From contig JAFGEP010000152.1 of the NCBI GenBank assembly GCA_016931535.1, positions 62,001-126,000 of the forward strand: a stretch of 64,000 nt of DNA, in the 5' to 3' direction. The notes under the pieces were generated by a model. The model was not told where the DNA came from and ran no database searches. It saw nothing but the letters and a program-made list of their open reading frames with translations. This document shows positions 38,325 to 48,700 of the stretch, piece after piece (position 1 is the first letter of the stretch; each line of letters begins with the position of its first letter). Origin of the DNA: Bradymonadales bacterium. GTDB taxonomy: Bacteria > Myxococcota_A > Bradymonadia > JAFGEP01. Both the position numbers and the translations under genes were made by a program.

Positions 38325-40939
38325 AAGCCCCACGGATCACGACGGACAGGGAGGTCATCGAGGCCTTCGCGGAGGAGCGCAAACGGAGAGCCCCCATCCC
38401 GGTGCGGGTTGCCTGCTGGCTAGGCATCGCCGGCTTCGCCTCTTACATCGCCGCCGACATCGCGCTGGTGGAAGGGTCGCTCAAGCCGCTGTTGATCGCC
38501 CGCGGCCTGATCGTCGGCGCCAACCTGTTGGTTTTCCTGCTTTCCTTCACCGACCTGGGAAAACGCTACATCCATGTCCTGGCGGTCATCTCCTGCCTGG
38601 CGATGGGGTTCGGCGTCTCGGCGCTGACCGCCATGACCGGCGGAGCAGCCAGCCGCTACCACGAGGCGCTTCTGCTGGTGCTGATCGGGTTCTCCCTGCT
38701 CATCCCCTGGGGGCCGGTCCTGGCGGGAGCGACCTTTGTTGCCTGTGTCGCCAGCTACGACGTGATCCTGTTGGCCTTGAACCTCAACCATCCGGTGGGA
38801 ACCTGGGTGGTCAACAACTTCATTCTCTGGGCAGGTGTGGTCATCTGCACGGTGGGCGTGTTGGTTGCCGAACGGCTGCGCCGCATCGAGTTCCAGAACC
38901 GCTTTCGGCTGAAGGTCGCCAACGACGAGCTATCCAGCGCCCTGGACAAGCTCAAGGAGCTGGATCGGCTCAAGACCCGATTCTTCGCCAACGTGAGCCA
39001 CGAGCTGAGAACCCCCTTGATGCTCATCATGGGGCCGCTGGAATCGCTGCTGGAACAACCCCTGGAGCCCTCCCGGCGCGAGCTGATGGAAACCATGATG
39101 GCCAACGCCCGCCGCCTGCTGCGGCAGGTCAACACCATCCTGGATGCAGCCAAGCTGGAGGCCGGCCGATTGCGCGTCAACCTCCAGCACGAGAGACCTG
39201 GCGCCCTGCTGGCCAACCTGGTCGCCTCCGCCAGACCACACGCCGAGGCGCGACAGATCGAGCTGGTGGACGAGGGGCTCGATGCCATGCCGGAAGCCCG
39301 CCTGGATGCGGAGAAGCTGGAGGTCATCGCCGCCAACCTGGTCTCCAACGCCCTCAAGTTCACCCCGGCGGGCGGCAAGGTGACCGTGCGAGGAGGGGCC
39401 ACGGCCCGGGAGTACTTCTTCTCGGTCGAAGACACCGGCCCGGGCATCCCGACCGACCAGGTGGAGCGCATCTTCGAGCGTTTCTACCAGGTAGATGCCT
39501 CTGCCAACCGACACCAGGAGGGAACCGGCCTGGGGCTGGCCCTGACCCGCGAGCTGGTCACCCTCCACGGGGGGACCCTCGAGGTCTCGAGCACGGAGGG
39601 ACAGGGTTCCACCTTCTCCGTCTCCTTGCCGATCGATCCCAAGAACCTCGCCGAAGAACGACGGCGGCGCTACCGCCGGCGCGAGGATCAACTGGCAGCC
39701 ACCCGCCTGGAGACCGTCGCCGCCACCCACTTCACCGCCACCAAGGAACAGGATATCCTGCTCGCCGATCTCTCGGTATCCCAGCTTCCCACCACCGCTA
39801 CCCTGCATCCTTCCAACCTGCCGGCCGGCAGCCCGCGGATTCTGCTGGTGGAAGACAACGCCGACCTGCGCGCCTTCTTGGCCCGATCCCTGGCCGAGGA
39901 GTACCGGATCATCACCGCAGCGGATGGACAGGAAGGCCTGCTGGCCGCTCAACGCTACAAGCCCAACCTCATCGTGACCGACATCATGATGCCCCGGATG
40001 AATGGATACGAGCTCTGTCAGCATATCCGCGAGGACCCCATCCTGGCCCCCATCCCGGTCATCCTGGTAACCGCCAAGTCCGGCTCTGACGCGCTGGTGG
40101 AGGGGTTGAGCGTGGGCGCCGACGACTACGTCACCAAGCCCTTCGACCTGCGCGAGCTGCGGGCCCGCATCGCCGCCCAGCTCAGGGCCAAGAGCCTGGA
40201 GCGCCGCCTCAGCGAGCGAGAAAGCCGCCTGACCGCCCTGGGACAGATGGTGGCCGCCATCCTCACCGACATCCGCAATCCACTCACTACCATCTTTGGT
40301 TATGCCGAAATGGCCAAGTTGAGTGCAGTGGAAGGCGCGAAACCAGAGGAGTTGGTGGAGGAGATCCAGACCCTTCTCCAGGAGGCCAGGAGACTGCAGC
40401 GCATGCTGTCGGAGATCGGCGAGTATGCCAGCGTGGGCGCCCTGGCCCTGCAGCGGGCACAGACCCCCGTGTACCATTTCTTGAAGGCAACCCTTCCGCT
40501 ACTGAACCGCGAGCTGGAGCAGAGCAACATCGCCTTCCATTCCCGACTCGATCTCGACGAGAACCTGACCCTCCCCCTGGATCGCGAGCGGATTCACCAC
40601 GCGCTGGAAAACCTGGTGACCAATGCGCGAAACGCCTTGTGTAGCCAGAATGGGGCTGCCCGAGAACCTCAGGTCTGGTTGGAGGCCAAGATTGATGGCC
40701 ACGACCTGATGATCCGCATCGCCGACAACGGCCCTGGAATCCCCGAGGAGATGACCGGCCGCCTCTTCGAGCCCTTCGCCAGCACCGGCATCGCGCCGGC
40801 AGCCGGTCTGGGCCTGGTCACCGTGCGCAACATGATGCTGGCCCACGGCGGAGATGTCCACGTCGAACAAAACGCTCCGGAGGGCGGTGCCGCCTTCACC
40901 CTGCGGATACCCTGCCAGGAAGGGGAGGCACCAGCCTGA
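38309..40939 (+). CDS. membrane hybrid histidine kinase with a second, His-less kinase core
   Basis: This 876-aa protein has about five or six transmembrane segments (residues 33-190), a coiled coil, a HisKA domain with FFANVSHELRTPL (His 231), an HATPase domain (NLVSNALKF, DTGPGIP, GTGLGLAL), a receiver domain at about 509-625 (Asp 558 in TDIMMPRMNG, Lys 610) and a second kinase-like core. In the second core the usual AHEIRNPL reads LTDIRNPL, so the phosphoacceptor His is Thr 653, while its HATPase region (NLVTNARNAL, DNGPGIP) looks intact. The ATG at 38309 overlaps the PilZ-LuxD-methyltransferase gene by 16 bases, so the two are probably coexpressed. Confidence 0.9.
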   Translation: MSPPLEAPRITTDREVIEAFAEERKRRAPIPVRVACWLGIAGFASYIAADIALVEGSLKPLLIARGLIVGANLLVFLLSFTDLGKRYIHVLAVISCLAMGFGVSALTAMTGGAASRYHEALLLVLIGFSLLIPWGPVLAGATFVACVASYDVILLALNLNHPVGTWVVNNFILWAGVVICTVGVLVAERLRRIEFQNRFRLKVANDELSSALDKLKELDRLKTRFFANVSHELRTPLMLIMGPLESLLEQPLEPSRRELMETMMANARRLLRQVNTILDAAKLEAGRLRVNLQHERPGALLANLVASARPHAEARQIELVDEGLDAMPEARLDAEKLEVIAANLVSNALKFTPAGGKVTVRGGATAREYFFSVEDTGPGIPTDQVERIFERFYQVDASANRHQEGTGLGLALTRELVTLHGGTLEVSSTEGQGSTFSVSLPIDPKNLAEERRRRYRRREDQLAATRLETVAATHFTATKEQDILLADLSVSQLPTTATLHPSNLPAGSPRILLVEDNADLRAFLARSLAEEYRIITAADGQEGLLAAQRYKPNLIVTDIMMPRMNGYELCQHIREDPILAPIPVILVTAKSGSDALVEGLSVGADDYVTKPFDLRELRARIAAQLRAKSLERRLSERESRLTALGQMVAAILTDIRNPLTTIFGYAEMAKLSAVEGAKPEELVEEIQTLLQEARRLQRMLSEIGEYASVGALALQRAQTPVYHFLKATLPLLNRELEQSNIAFHSRLDLDENLTLPLDRERIHHALENLVTNARNALCSQNGAAREPQVWLEAKIDGHDLMIRIADNGPGIPEEMTGRLFEPFASTGIAPAAGLGLVTVRNMMLAHGGDVHVEQNAPEGGAAFTLRIPCQEGEAPA

Positions 40940-41038
40940 CCGGCCTGCATGACGGCCCGACACCTTTCGAATAGGCAAGACTTGGGACCAGGATCGCGGC
41001 AATCCCGCCGTGTCGGCATTTGACGGCAACTCCCCTAC

Positions 41039-41057
41039 CGGCAGGCCAGGCCTGCCG
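41039..41057. terminator. possible bidirectional terminator hairpin
   Basis: CGGCAGGCC, one base, then GGCCTGCCG form a perfect inverted repeat in the 129-base gap between the convergent kinase and lipoprotein genes. There is no T-run on either side, so termination is only suggested by position. Confidence 0.35.
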
Positions 41058-41068
41058 TCGCAGCCGGA

Positions 41069-42205
41069 TCAACGCCGGCAACCGACCCGGTAGATAGTGG
41101 GATGGACCCCCTCGCTGACCTGAAAATACCCCCCTTCCCTCGGATCGTAGGAGATCGCCTCTCCCTGGACCTCGAAGTGGATCGGGACCGGGATCCCGCT
41201 GGTCCCGACGATCGACTCCACCGCCTCCTGGGGGTCGAACCGCCACTCCAGGGCGTTCAGATAGGTGCGGACGATCAGCCGCGAGCCGGTGCGGTCCAGG
41301 TCGGCGGCTGTCGCCAGCGACATGGTGGTCGCTCCCACCTTGATCGGTCCCACATCCACCAGGACCAGCGGCTCGTCCTCGACCAGCTCGGGGAAGCGAT
41401 AGAGCCGGCTTTCCCCATAGGACACCTTGGTCAGCAGATACGGGGTACCGGCGGGATCTACCACCAGCGCCTCCGAGTCGAAGTTGCCCTCGGGATAGGT
41501 GAACCCGAACCGTTGCCAGTCTGACAGCTGAAGCCGGTCAAAGGGTGTGGTCGGATCCACGGCCGGTTCCACCAGCCGGTAGAGCGACAGGTCGGTTCGC
41601 TCCAGCGAGTTGTTGCCGATATCGCCGACAAAGAGGCAATCCTCATCGCCACACGCTCCGATCGCCAGATCCTCCCAGTCGATCGCCTCCACCCCCGCCA
41701 GCTCCACGACGCCCAGCAGCGTTCCGCAGGTAGTCAAGGCAAACAGCTCGGCCTCTCCCCCCGAGTCGTTGTGGGTCCATAGCACCCCCGGGTTCTTTCG
41801 GCTCGCGGCCAGACCGGAGGCCTCGTCGATCAGGTCGGTCTCTATCCTGCCCACGACACTCGGCGCCCCGTACTCCTCGCACAGATCGGTAGACTGGCCA
41901 TCTTCCGGTGTGTCCTCCGGCAGGCCATCGACCAACTCCTGGGCAGTGTCCTCCGGAGCATCGCAAGGGCTGTCCGGCAGCGACATCTCCTCCCCCTCCT
42001 GGTCCATCGGGCCGTCCGGGGTCAGGCTGTCTTCCGGCTCGTCCGGATCATCGATCTCGACAGGATCGCCCGGACCGTCGTGGACCGTCCCGTCCTCGTC
42101 AACCACCTGGTCCACCGGACCGGCGGACAACCCCTGGCCTCCACCACAACCGATGAAAGCCATCACGGTGACCAGTAGAAACACTGGACTGGCGAAGCTC
42201 GACAT
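41069..42205 (-). CDS. lipoprotein with acidic linker and propeller-like domain
   Basis: This 378-aa protein has the lipobox MAFIGCGGG, then an Asp/Glu/Pro-rich linker to about residue 110 (for example DDPDEPEDSLTPDGPMDQEG). The globular region contains ASGLAASRKNPGVLWTHNDS and WEDLAIGACGDEDCLFVGDI, a pattern seen in secreted propeller-like proteins that compare a stored value with its source, but no function is established for it. The ATG at 42205 is preferred over the GTG at 42217 because GGAG lies six to nine bases upstream of it. The gene is divergent from the M15 peptidase gene. Confidence 0.7.
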   Translation of the reverse strand: MSSFASPVFLLVTVMAFIGCGGGQGLSAGPVDQVVDEDGTVHDGPGDPVEIDDPDEPEDSLTPDGPMDQEGEEMSLPDSPCDAPEDTAQELVDGLPEDTPEDGQSTDLCEEYGAPSVVGRIETDLIDEASGLAASRKNPGVLWTHNDSGGEAELFALTTCGTLLGVVELAGVEAIDWEDLAIGACGDEDCLFVGDIGNNSLERTDLSLYRLVEPAVDPTTPFDRLQLSDWQRFGFTYPEGNFDSEALVVDPAGTPYLLTKVSYGESRLYRFPELVEDEPLVLVDVGPIKVGATTMSLATAADLDRTGSRLIVRTYLNALEWRFDPQEAVESIVGTSGIPVPIHFEVQGEAISYDPREGGYFQVSEGVHPTIYRVGCRR

Positions 42206-42355
42206 ACTGCTCTCCACTCGGGGCGGGCTTCCTCTCGAACAGCCATTGTACCCAATTACCTTGGGACCTATCTGGAGGCAACTGAGTTGGTCTCTCTAGC
42301 GATGAGAGCCCCTCGAAAGGTTGACCGACCTCCTGCAGGTTGCTATCCAGACCCC

Positions 42356-43270
42356 ATGAGACACCACACCAGGCAGACATCTTGGACCGCTGCTCGATCG
42401 GTGCTTCTCCTGGCAGCCCTCTGCACGGCAAGCTTCGGCTCGATCGTGGCGCAGCCACCGCCTGATCCTTCCAGCTCTTTCCGACCGACCGGTTCGAGCC
42501 CTGACCGCTCCAGCGAGACACCGTCGGCCATCGAGCTCCCCCCACCGATGCCATCGCCGGCCACCGCCTCGACCGCTTCGGATGATGCCGCCAGCGCTTC
42601 CTTGGAAAACACGCAGCAGCCTACCACGCAAGAGCGTCTGGCCGAACCGGATGCGCTCCGGTGCAACCTCCAGGACGCCCAACCGCTCTTGATGCGAGGC
42701 AACTACGTCTGGTGGCGGGTCTCGGGTCGGGAAGCCCAGCAGGAGCGGCGCCGGCTCCACCAGGAGGCCATCCGGTACCGGACCGAACGATACGGCTATG
42801 TGGAGGGGTTTGGCGATCCGGAATGGAATCCACAGACACCCCAGGACTATGCCGAGTCGACCACCTTCATGGGGCTTCCGGTCCGCTTGAACCGCCGCAT
42901 CATACCGGCCTTGCGCTGCGTGGAGGCCGACATCCAGCGAGAGTGCGCCGACACCCCATACCAGCCCCGCCGCCTGTCTGGACTGCGGACCCGCAACACC
43001 CTGGCGACCGGTGAGGTTTCCAACCACATGTTCGGCATCGCCATCGACATCGATCCCGATCGCAACACCTGTTGCGGCTGCTCCGACAGGTGGCGGGAGC
43101 ACCCCTTGTGCAGCCTGCAAACCGACAACATCTACGATCGCATGGCCATGCCCTCCTGCTGGGTCACCGTCTTCGAGCGATACGGGTTCTACTGGCTGGG
43201 GCACGACCACATCCAGGACACGATGCACTTCGAGTTCCTGGGCGATCCGGAACGCATCCTGGTGGATTGA
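42356..43270 (+). CDS. secreted M15-family D-Ala-D-Ala carboxypeptidase-like protein
   Basis: This 304-aa protein has a signal peptide (VLLLAALCTASFGSIVAQ) and a Pro/Ser/Thr-rich linker to about residue 95. The C-terminal 110 residues carry the M15 zinc motif as SNHMFGIAIDID (His 224, Asp 231) and the final metal ligand in DTMHFEF (His 291). M15 enzymes such as VanY trim D-Ala from cell-wall peptides outside the membrane. The domain contains four Cys between the motifs (CCGC and CSLQ), suggesting disulfides. The ATG at 42356 places the signal directly after the start. Confidence 0.82.
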   Translation: MRHHTRQTSWTAARSVLLLAALCTASFGSIVAQPPPDPSSSFRPTGSSPDRSSETPSAIELPPPMPSPATASTASDDAASASLENTQQPTTQERLAEPDALRCNLQDAQPLLMRGNYVWWRVSGREAQQERRRLHQEAIRYRTERYGYVEGFGDPEWNPQTPQDYAESTTFMGLPVRLNRRIIPALRCVEADIQRECADTPYQPRRLSGLRTRNTLATGEVSNHMFGIAIDIDPDRNTCCGCSDRWREHPLCSLQTDNIYDRMAMPSCWVTVFERYGFYWLGHDHIQDTMHFEFLGDPERILVD

Positions 43271-43373
43271 GGTCGAAAGGAGCAAAGGGCGGTCTGTGGC
43301 GGGGTAACCTGGCCGTTTCCCCGTATGATCCGAGTTCAGGTGTCCACCGTTCGAGGGCAGATGGGCCAGAAGG

Positions 43374-45605
43374 TCACATGATGTCCTGTCCGATGCCCTC
43401 GATGAAGCAGTCGGCCGGGACGCCGTAGTCGAGGGGGTACAGAAAGCCCTGAGGCGTGAACTGCTCGGGGAGCGGCTGTCCGTCGAGCGAGATGTCGAAG
43501 CCGTTCTTGTCCCAGTTTTCGTAGACCACCTGGTTGGCCTGTGTGGCCGTCTCCATCTCGGCAACCCAGTCCCAGGGATCATCGCTTTCGTTCTCGTACC
43601 CCAGCATGTTGGAGAGAATGCGGTGGCGGGCTTCGTGCACAAACGGCTCATCGAGGATGGCCAGGTTGATCTCCCCCTCGTAGATGAGCCCGCGGTTGTT
43701 CTTGTTGCAGGAGCCGATGCTCAGAAAGATGTCGTCCACCATGAGCAGCTTGGAGTGGGTATCGATATCGACGAACACCCCTCGCGTCTCGTCGTTGCCC
43801 GAAGCCGGTGCGGTGTCGAAGCTTTGTAGCTGGTAGAGAAAGTAGCGGTTGGAGAAGAACCGGCGGATGGACTGGTCGGTTCGGTACGTCCATTCACAGG
43901 CGGGATCGAGCCACTCGTCGATCGGCTTGGAGACCACCACCAGCACCAGGTCGGGTCTGGCTGCCATCCGCGTCAGGATGGCCTCGGTCAGCAGCGGGGC
44001 CCGCCAGTACTGGTCCTCGACCAGGATGTAGCGCTCGGCGTTGAGGATGGCGTTGCGCATGCTCTCCAGGTTGCTGTATTGCATGAACGGTTCCGGCATG
44101 GTGGTGGTGACCTGGACATCGATCCCGTCGGCGACGGGGGCGAGGTCCCGCCGGATAGCGTAGCCGCTGGCGTTTTGCCAGTACTCCTGCCCGATCTCGA
44201 TCTGGTGCATCCACCGGGCAAAAAATACCTCCTCCACGTCCTCCACCGCCGGTCCGACCAGGTGGAGCATGTAGTCCTTGCGAGGCCCGTTGTCCGGTTC
44301 GCGCTCGTGGGCACTGACCGCCAGCCGATCGCGGGAGCTGGCATCGAAAGCCATCCGCCGGTAGTCAAACACCCAGTGGTCCGAGCCGTCCCAGTCCATG
44401 CCCTTCATGTTCATTCCGCCGATGAAGGCCTCCTGCCCGTCGATGACCAGGAACTTCTGGTGCCAGGAGGCGATGCGAACCTCGTACTCGAGACCATAGG
44501 GGAAGGCGGTCAGGTCCACCTCGCGACCGGGGATGTCGGAGAAGATCGGCTCCTCGGGATCGAGTGTGGCCTGGGATGCCTCGGACCAGGTGGCCTGGAC
44601 GCGATCGCCGAAGTAGAAGGGTTGGATCTCCCACCAGAAAACCCCCGAGACATTGTTGGAGGCCCCCATGAACTCGAACCGGTCGTTGGGGGTCGACCCC
44701 CGCTGTTGCAGCGCGGCATCGATGGTGAGCCAGGAGACCAGGTTGTCCTGCCATACCAACACTCGGCTGACCGCCGGAGAGGAGTCGAGGATGCTGTCGA
44801 TGGTGTTGGCCCGTCGCTCGGTATCGGTCAAAAAGAGGTGGGTCTCGGCGGGGCGGATCAGCTCGAAATCGGATTCCCACCACCACACGCCGATGTGCAC
44901 TCGGTCCTCGGCAGCCAGCAAGCTCGGGTACACCTGGCTCCAGGCATCCTCTCCGTCTGTCAACAGCTCGACCTGATTGCCATGCCGGCCGGGTGCACCG
45001 GAGGCAGAGAACCAACGGTGGCGTAAACCCAGAAACAGGGTGACGACGCTTTCCTCCACCCCCTCGATGACCTGCTGGGAACGCGCCACACTCAGACCGT
45101 GGAAGTCCTGTAGCCCGTCCGCATCGATCTCGACCGAATCGATGGCAGGTCCCCCTTCGTAGACCAGGGTCAGCTCCAGGGGGTGGTGATGAGGGGCCGC
45201 CAGGCGGAGGAGGTAGGTTCCTGCTTGCGGCAGCCGGATGGAGGAGACCGTCTCGCTGGACTGCAGGAGGTTCTCACTCCTGCGGGATATCGACAGCTGT
45301 GGCTCCACCAGCGGTTCGGCCCAGATATCCAGGCTGTATATCCGCAGGATGATCCCCTCGCCATGGTCCGGTTCCTCCTGCTCATCGATCGCCATGTCCC
45401 CGACGTCAGCGAGCTGGTCGGAGAGCGATTGGTCCTGCAGCTGGTCCGGCAGCTCGTCAGGGACGATATCCGGGATGTCCGGGCCGAGGTCTATGGCGAG
45501 GTCGGTGCCGGGCGCTCCCACGGGTGCGTCGCCACAGGAGACAAACCCAACAAGGCACACCAGGCACAACGAGGAGAGGACCCCATGTTTTTCGATACGG
45601 TTCAT
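43374..45605 (-). CDS. phospholipase D family lipoprotein
   Basis: This 743-aa lipoprotein (GFVSCGD, Cys 24) has an acidic linker of Asp/Pro/Gln repeats to about residue 80 and a beta domain of about 110 residues before the catalytic region. Both HKD motifs are intact: HQKFLVID (His 382, Lys 384, Asp 389) and HSKLLMVD (His 617, Lys 619, Asp 624), each followed by a glycine-containing strand (IGGMN and IGSCN). PLD enzymes cleave or transfer phosphodiester groups of phospholipids. The start is not supported by a clear ribosome binding site; an upstream start would add 12 residues. Confidence 0.85.
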   Translation of the reverse strand: MNRIEKHGVLSSLCLVCLVGFVSCGDAPVGAPGTDLAIDLGPDIPDIVPDELPDQLQDQSLSDQLADVGDMAIDEQEEPDHGEGIILRIYSLDIWAEPLVEPQLSISRRSENLLQSSETVSSIRLPQAGTYLLRLAAPHHHPLELTLVYEGGPAIDSVEIDADGLQDFHGLSVARSQQVIEGVEESVVTLFLGLRHRWFSASGAPGRHGNQVELLTDGEDAWSQVYPSLLAAEDRVHIGVWWWESDFELIRPAETHLFLTDTERRANTIDSILDSSPAVSRVLVWQDNLVSWLTIDAALQQRGSTPNDRFEFMGASNNVSGVFWWEIQPFYFGDRVQATWSEASQATLDPEEPIFSDIPGREVDLTAFPYGLEYEVRIASWHQKFLVIDGQEAFIGGMNMKGMDWDGSDHWVFDYRRMAFDASSRDRLAVSAHEREPDNGPRKDYMLHLVGPAVEDVEEVFFARWMHQIEIGQEYWQNASGYAIRRDLAPVADGIDVQVTTTMPEPFMQYSNLESMRNAILNAERYILVEDQYWRAPLLTEAILTRMAARPDLVLVVVSKPIDEWLDPACEWTYRTDQSIRRFFSNRYFLYQLQSFDTAPASGNDETRGVFVDIDTHSKLLMVDDIFLSIGSCNKNNRGLIYEGEINLAILDEPFVHEARHRILSNMLGYENESDDPWDWVAEMETATQANQVVYENWDKNGFDISLDGQPLPEQFTPQGFLYPLDYGVPADCFIEGIGQDIM

Positions 45606-45701
45606 GAGTACAGATCTAATGCCAAGACCTTTCATTGGCAAATACTGCTGGTCCGCAGATGGCTGTCCCCAGCGATTCGGGCTCGACCAGGGGAGTCTGG
45701 T

Positions 45702-48700
45702 TCAGGCGCCACCCGGCTCCTTGGTAGGCGGGAGTTCAGGGCAGGCGTTCAGGGCCTGCTGGAGCTCGGCAACCTTGTCAGGCTCCTGGCCTCGGCGATA
45801 GCAGTCCTGCGCCAGCAGGTAGGCCTGCCTGGCCCGTTCTGGCTCTCCGGCCGCCAGGGCGAGATCACCGGCCAGCTTCAAAGCCCATGCGATGTCGCTG
45901 TTGGACTGTCCCGTTTCCTCGAGAAGCGACGAGGCCTTGTCGAAATGGCGACTCCACCCGTACCAGTCCTTCACCCCGGCCGCGGCGGCCAGCGCCAGGC
46001 TATGGGCCGCGCCCAGGTAGACGCGCACCCCCCGTTCTCGGCAGCTTTGAAGGACCGGCTCCAGCTGCTGGCGAGCCTCCTCGTACTGGCCGGTATCGAG
46101 CAGGATGAGGCAGAGGTTGAGCTGGGGGCCGATCATCTCGCCGTACACGCCGATGGAGCAGAGCATGGCGATGACCTGGCGGTAGGCCTGCTCGGCGGCG
46201 GCTCGGTCGCCGCGTGTAAAGTGGATGTTGCCCAGGCTGTTCCAGCAGGCCGCCACCCCGTAGCGATGGCCTTCGCGGTTGTAGTAGTCGAGGGCCTGCT
46301 GGTTGAGCGCCGTCGCCTGGTCGTAGTCCTCTCGCTTGAGGGCCACCAGGGCCAGTTTTCTGAGGCTGTCGGCCCAGGTCTCCCAGTCGGGGATCTGGTA
46401 GGAGAGCAGAAGCGCCTCGTTGACGCTCTTTTCGGCTTCGGACCACTCCCCTTGCTGTAGCTGAGTCGAACCCAGGTGGAACAGGGTCCGGGCTACCCCT
46501 TTTCGATCGCTGGCATCCCGGTAAAGCTCCAGCGCGCGACCGAACATCTCGGCCGCCGGCTTCAACTGACCGCGCCACAGGCTGGTCAGCCCCACCAGCT
46601 GCAGCGATTCGGCCAGCGCCCCCTTGGCCGAAGCGGAGCGTGCCGCCTTGCCGGCTCGCTCCGCCCACCTCCGCGCCGCATTGTAGTCCGCCTGGTGGAT
46701 CAGGATGCGGGATCGAAGCAGCCACCCCTCGGCACGGCGCAGGTCGTCGGGCGGCACCGCAAGCAGGTCCAGCGAGGCCTCGCGCAGATCGAGCAGGCGC
46801 AGAGCGTCGGGGAAGTCGGTCTGCATACAACGCTCGTGGGCCGCATCCAAGAGCGGCACCAGCGCCTCCTGGTGCTCACCGGCCTCGACCAGGTGGAGGC
46901 CGAGCCGCCCGGAGATCCCTCGTGGCCGATCGGGGTAGACGGCACCCAGCATGCTTGCCGCCGCCCGGTTGATCCGTTGCCATCGGCCCGCCTCACGGGC
47001 CAGCCGTTCCAGGCTCTCCCGGAACATGCCGTGGACCAGCGTGAAGCCCGACTCGTGTGGCTGCGCCAGCTGACTGCGGATCAGGGCATCGGGCAGGTCC
47101 AGGGGGCAAGGAAGACCCATCCGGTCGCAGACCTGCTGCCACTCGAACCGGTCCACCACCTGCCCCAATGCGGTCGCAATTTCGAGCACCTGCTGCGTCT
47201 GCTGGCTGACCAGCTGCTGGGCTTCCTTGAGACCCCCCGGTTTCCCCAACGCCTCCAGAGCCGACTGGCCCCTGGCGCTGTGCAGCCGAGCATACTGTTC
47301 CACCATCTGATCCAGGCTGGCGATCCAGACCATGTGGATGTCGTCCGGAAGAACCGCGCGCTCTCCATGCCTGAGGGCGAAACCCTCCGGGCCGACTTCG
47401 AGCACTCCGCGCCGCACCCAGTCTCCGATCAGCTGGATGGCGAACAGCGGGTTCCCCCCCGAACGACGTTCCACCTGCTCAGCAAGATCCCCTTGTAAAA
47501 ACAGCAGGTTGCGGATCAGGTCGAAGTGGTGCGGCCCTTCCAGAGGACCCACCGGGATCTGTCCGGTCCGGGGCCGCTGCACAAGATGCTCCAGGCTCTC
47601 CCGCTCCATGTGCCGACCAGCCAACGCCTGCTCCTGGGCGGTCAGGATCATCAGTACCGGCAAGGGGCCGGCGGAGGGCTCGCCAATCAGGTGCTCGGCA
47701 AACTGGAGGGAGTCCATCCCCCACTGCACGTCGTCCAGCCAGACAATGGCAGGCCTGCTGGAGGTCAGCCGCTCCAGGATGCGGCCGAGCAGGGCGTAGC
47801 GTTGCTTCGAGCTCGTGAAACGCACCATCGATGCCTGCGGTTCCTGCAGGCTCTCGCCGGCCGACTCGATCAGCTCGGTCAGCGCGTTCCACTCGTACTC
47901 CTCGCCGCTGCCGAGCCGGCGAAGCGAGATGCGGAGTCGACTGGTCACCTCGTGGCGGGACAGACCCACGCACTGGAAATGGCGGGCCATCATGCGCGCC
48001 AGGCCGGCGCCGGGGCCGGCCAGGGGGCTGTGGACAGCCTTCAGGATGGTGGCAGCCCCCAGCTCACTGGCCCGCTCGCAGATCCACTGGGCCAGCCGGC
48101 TCTTTCCGCACCCGGCAGGGCCTTGCAGGACCACCAGGTGTGGCCTCTTCTCCTGGTACACCGCCAGCAGTGACTGCCACAGGCGATCGAGCTCCTGTTG
48201 GCGGTCGACCAGCGGGATGGAGCGCAGGCCATAGATGCCCAGGCCAACCCCGACCAGGCGGATGGAGCGGGCGGGAGGGGTTGCCGTCATCCAGGTGGAG
48301 GGTACGACGGCGGTCGGTATCGGACAGCAGTCGGATCTCCCAGCGCCCAGATCGAGGCCGGCATGTGACTGTCGGCCGAAGCGCTGTTCCCCCGAGATCA
48401 ACACCGTGGGCTGAGCCGCCGGTTCAACCTCAACCCCGTCGGTGACCGCGGTGGGAGAGATGTCCTCCTCCGCCACGCCGGCCCACTGGAGATCTCCTGC
48501 ACCGCGGCTGACTCGGGGCTGTTTTTGCTCCTCCGGGTCGGGTAACTGGGACAAAGCCATGGCGGCATCGTGAGCCCACTGGAATCGATGGTGGGGCTCC
48601 TTCTGGAGAAGCCGCCTTACCCAGGCTTCAAACCCTTCAGGCAACACTCGAGTGCCCGCCAGCGGAGGTGGTGGCCGCGACATGTGTGCATTGGCGATGG

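Noticed and set aside
38930..40477. 515-aa minus-strand frame opposite the histidine kinase
   Set aside because: Shadow of a clear kinase/receiver gene, no domain.
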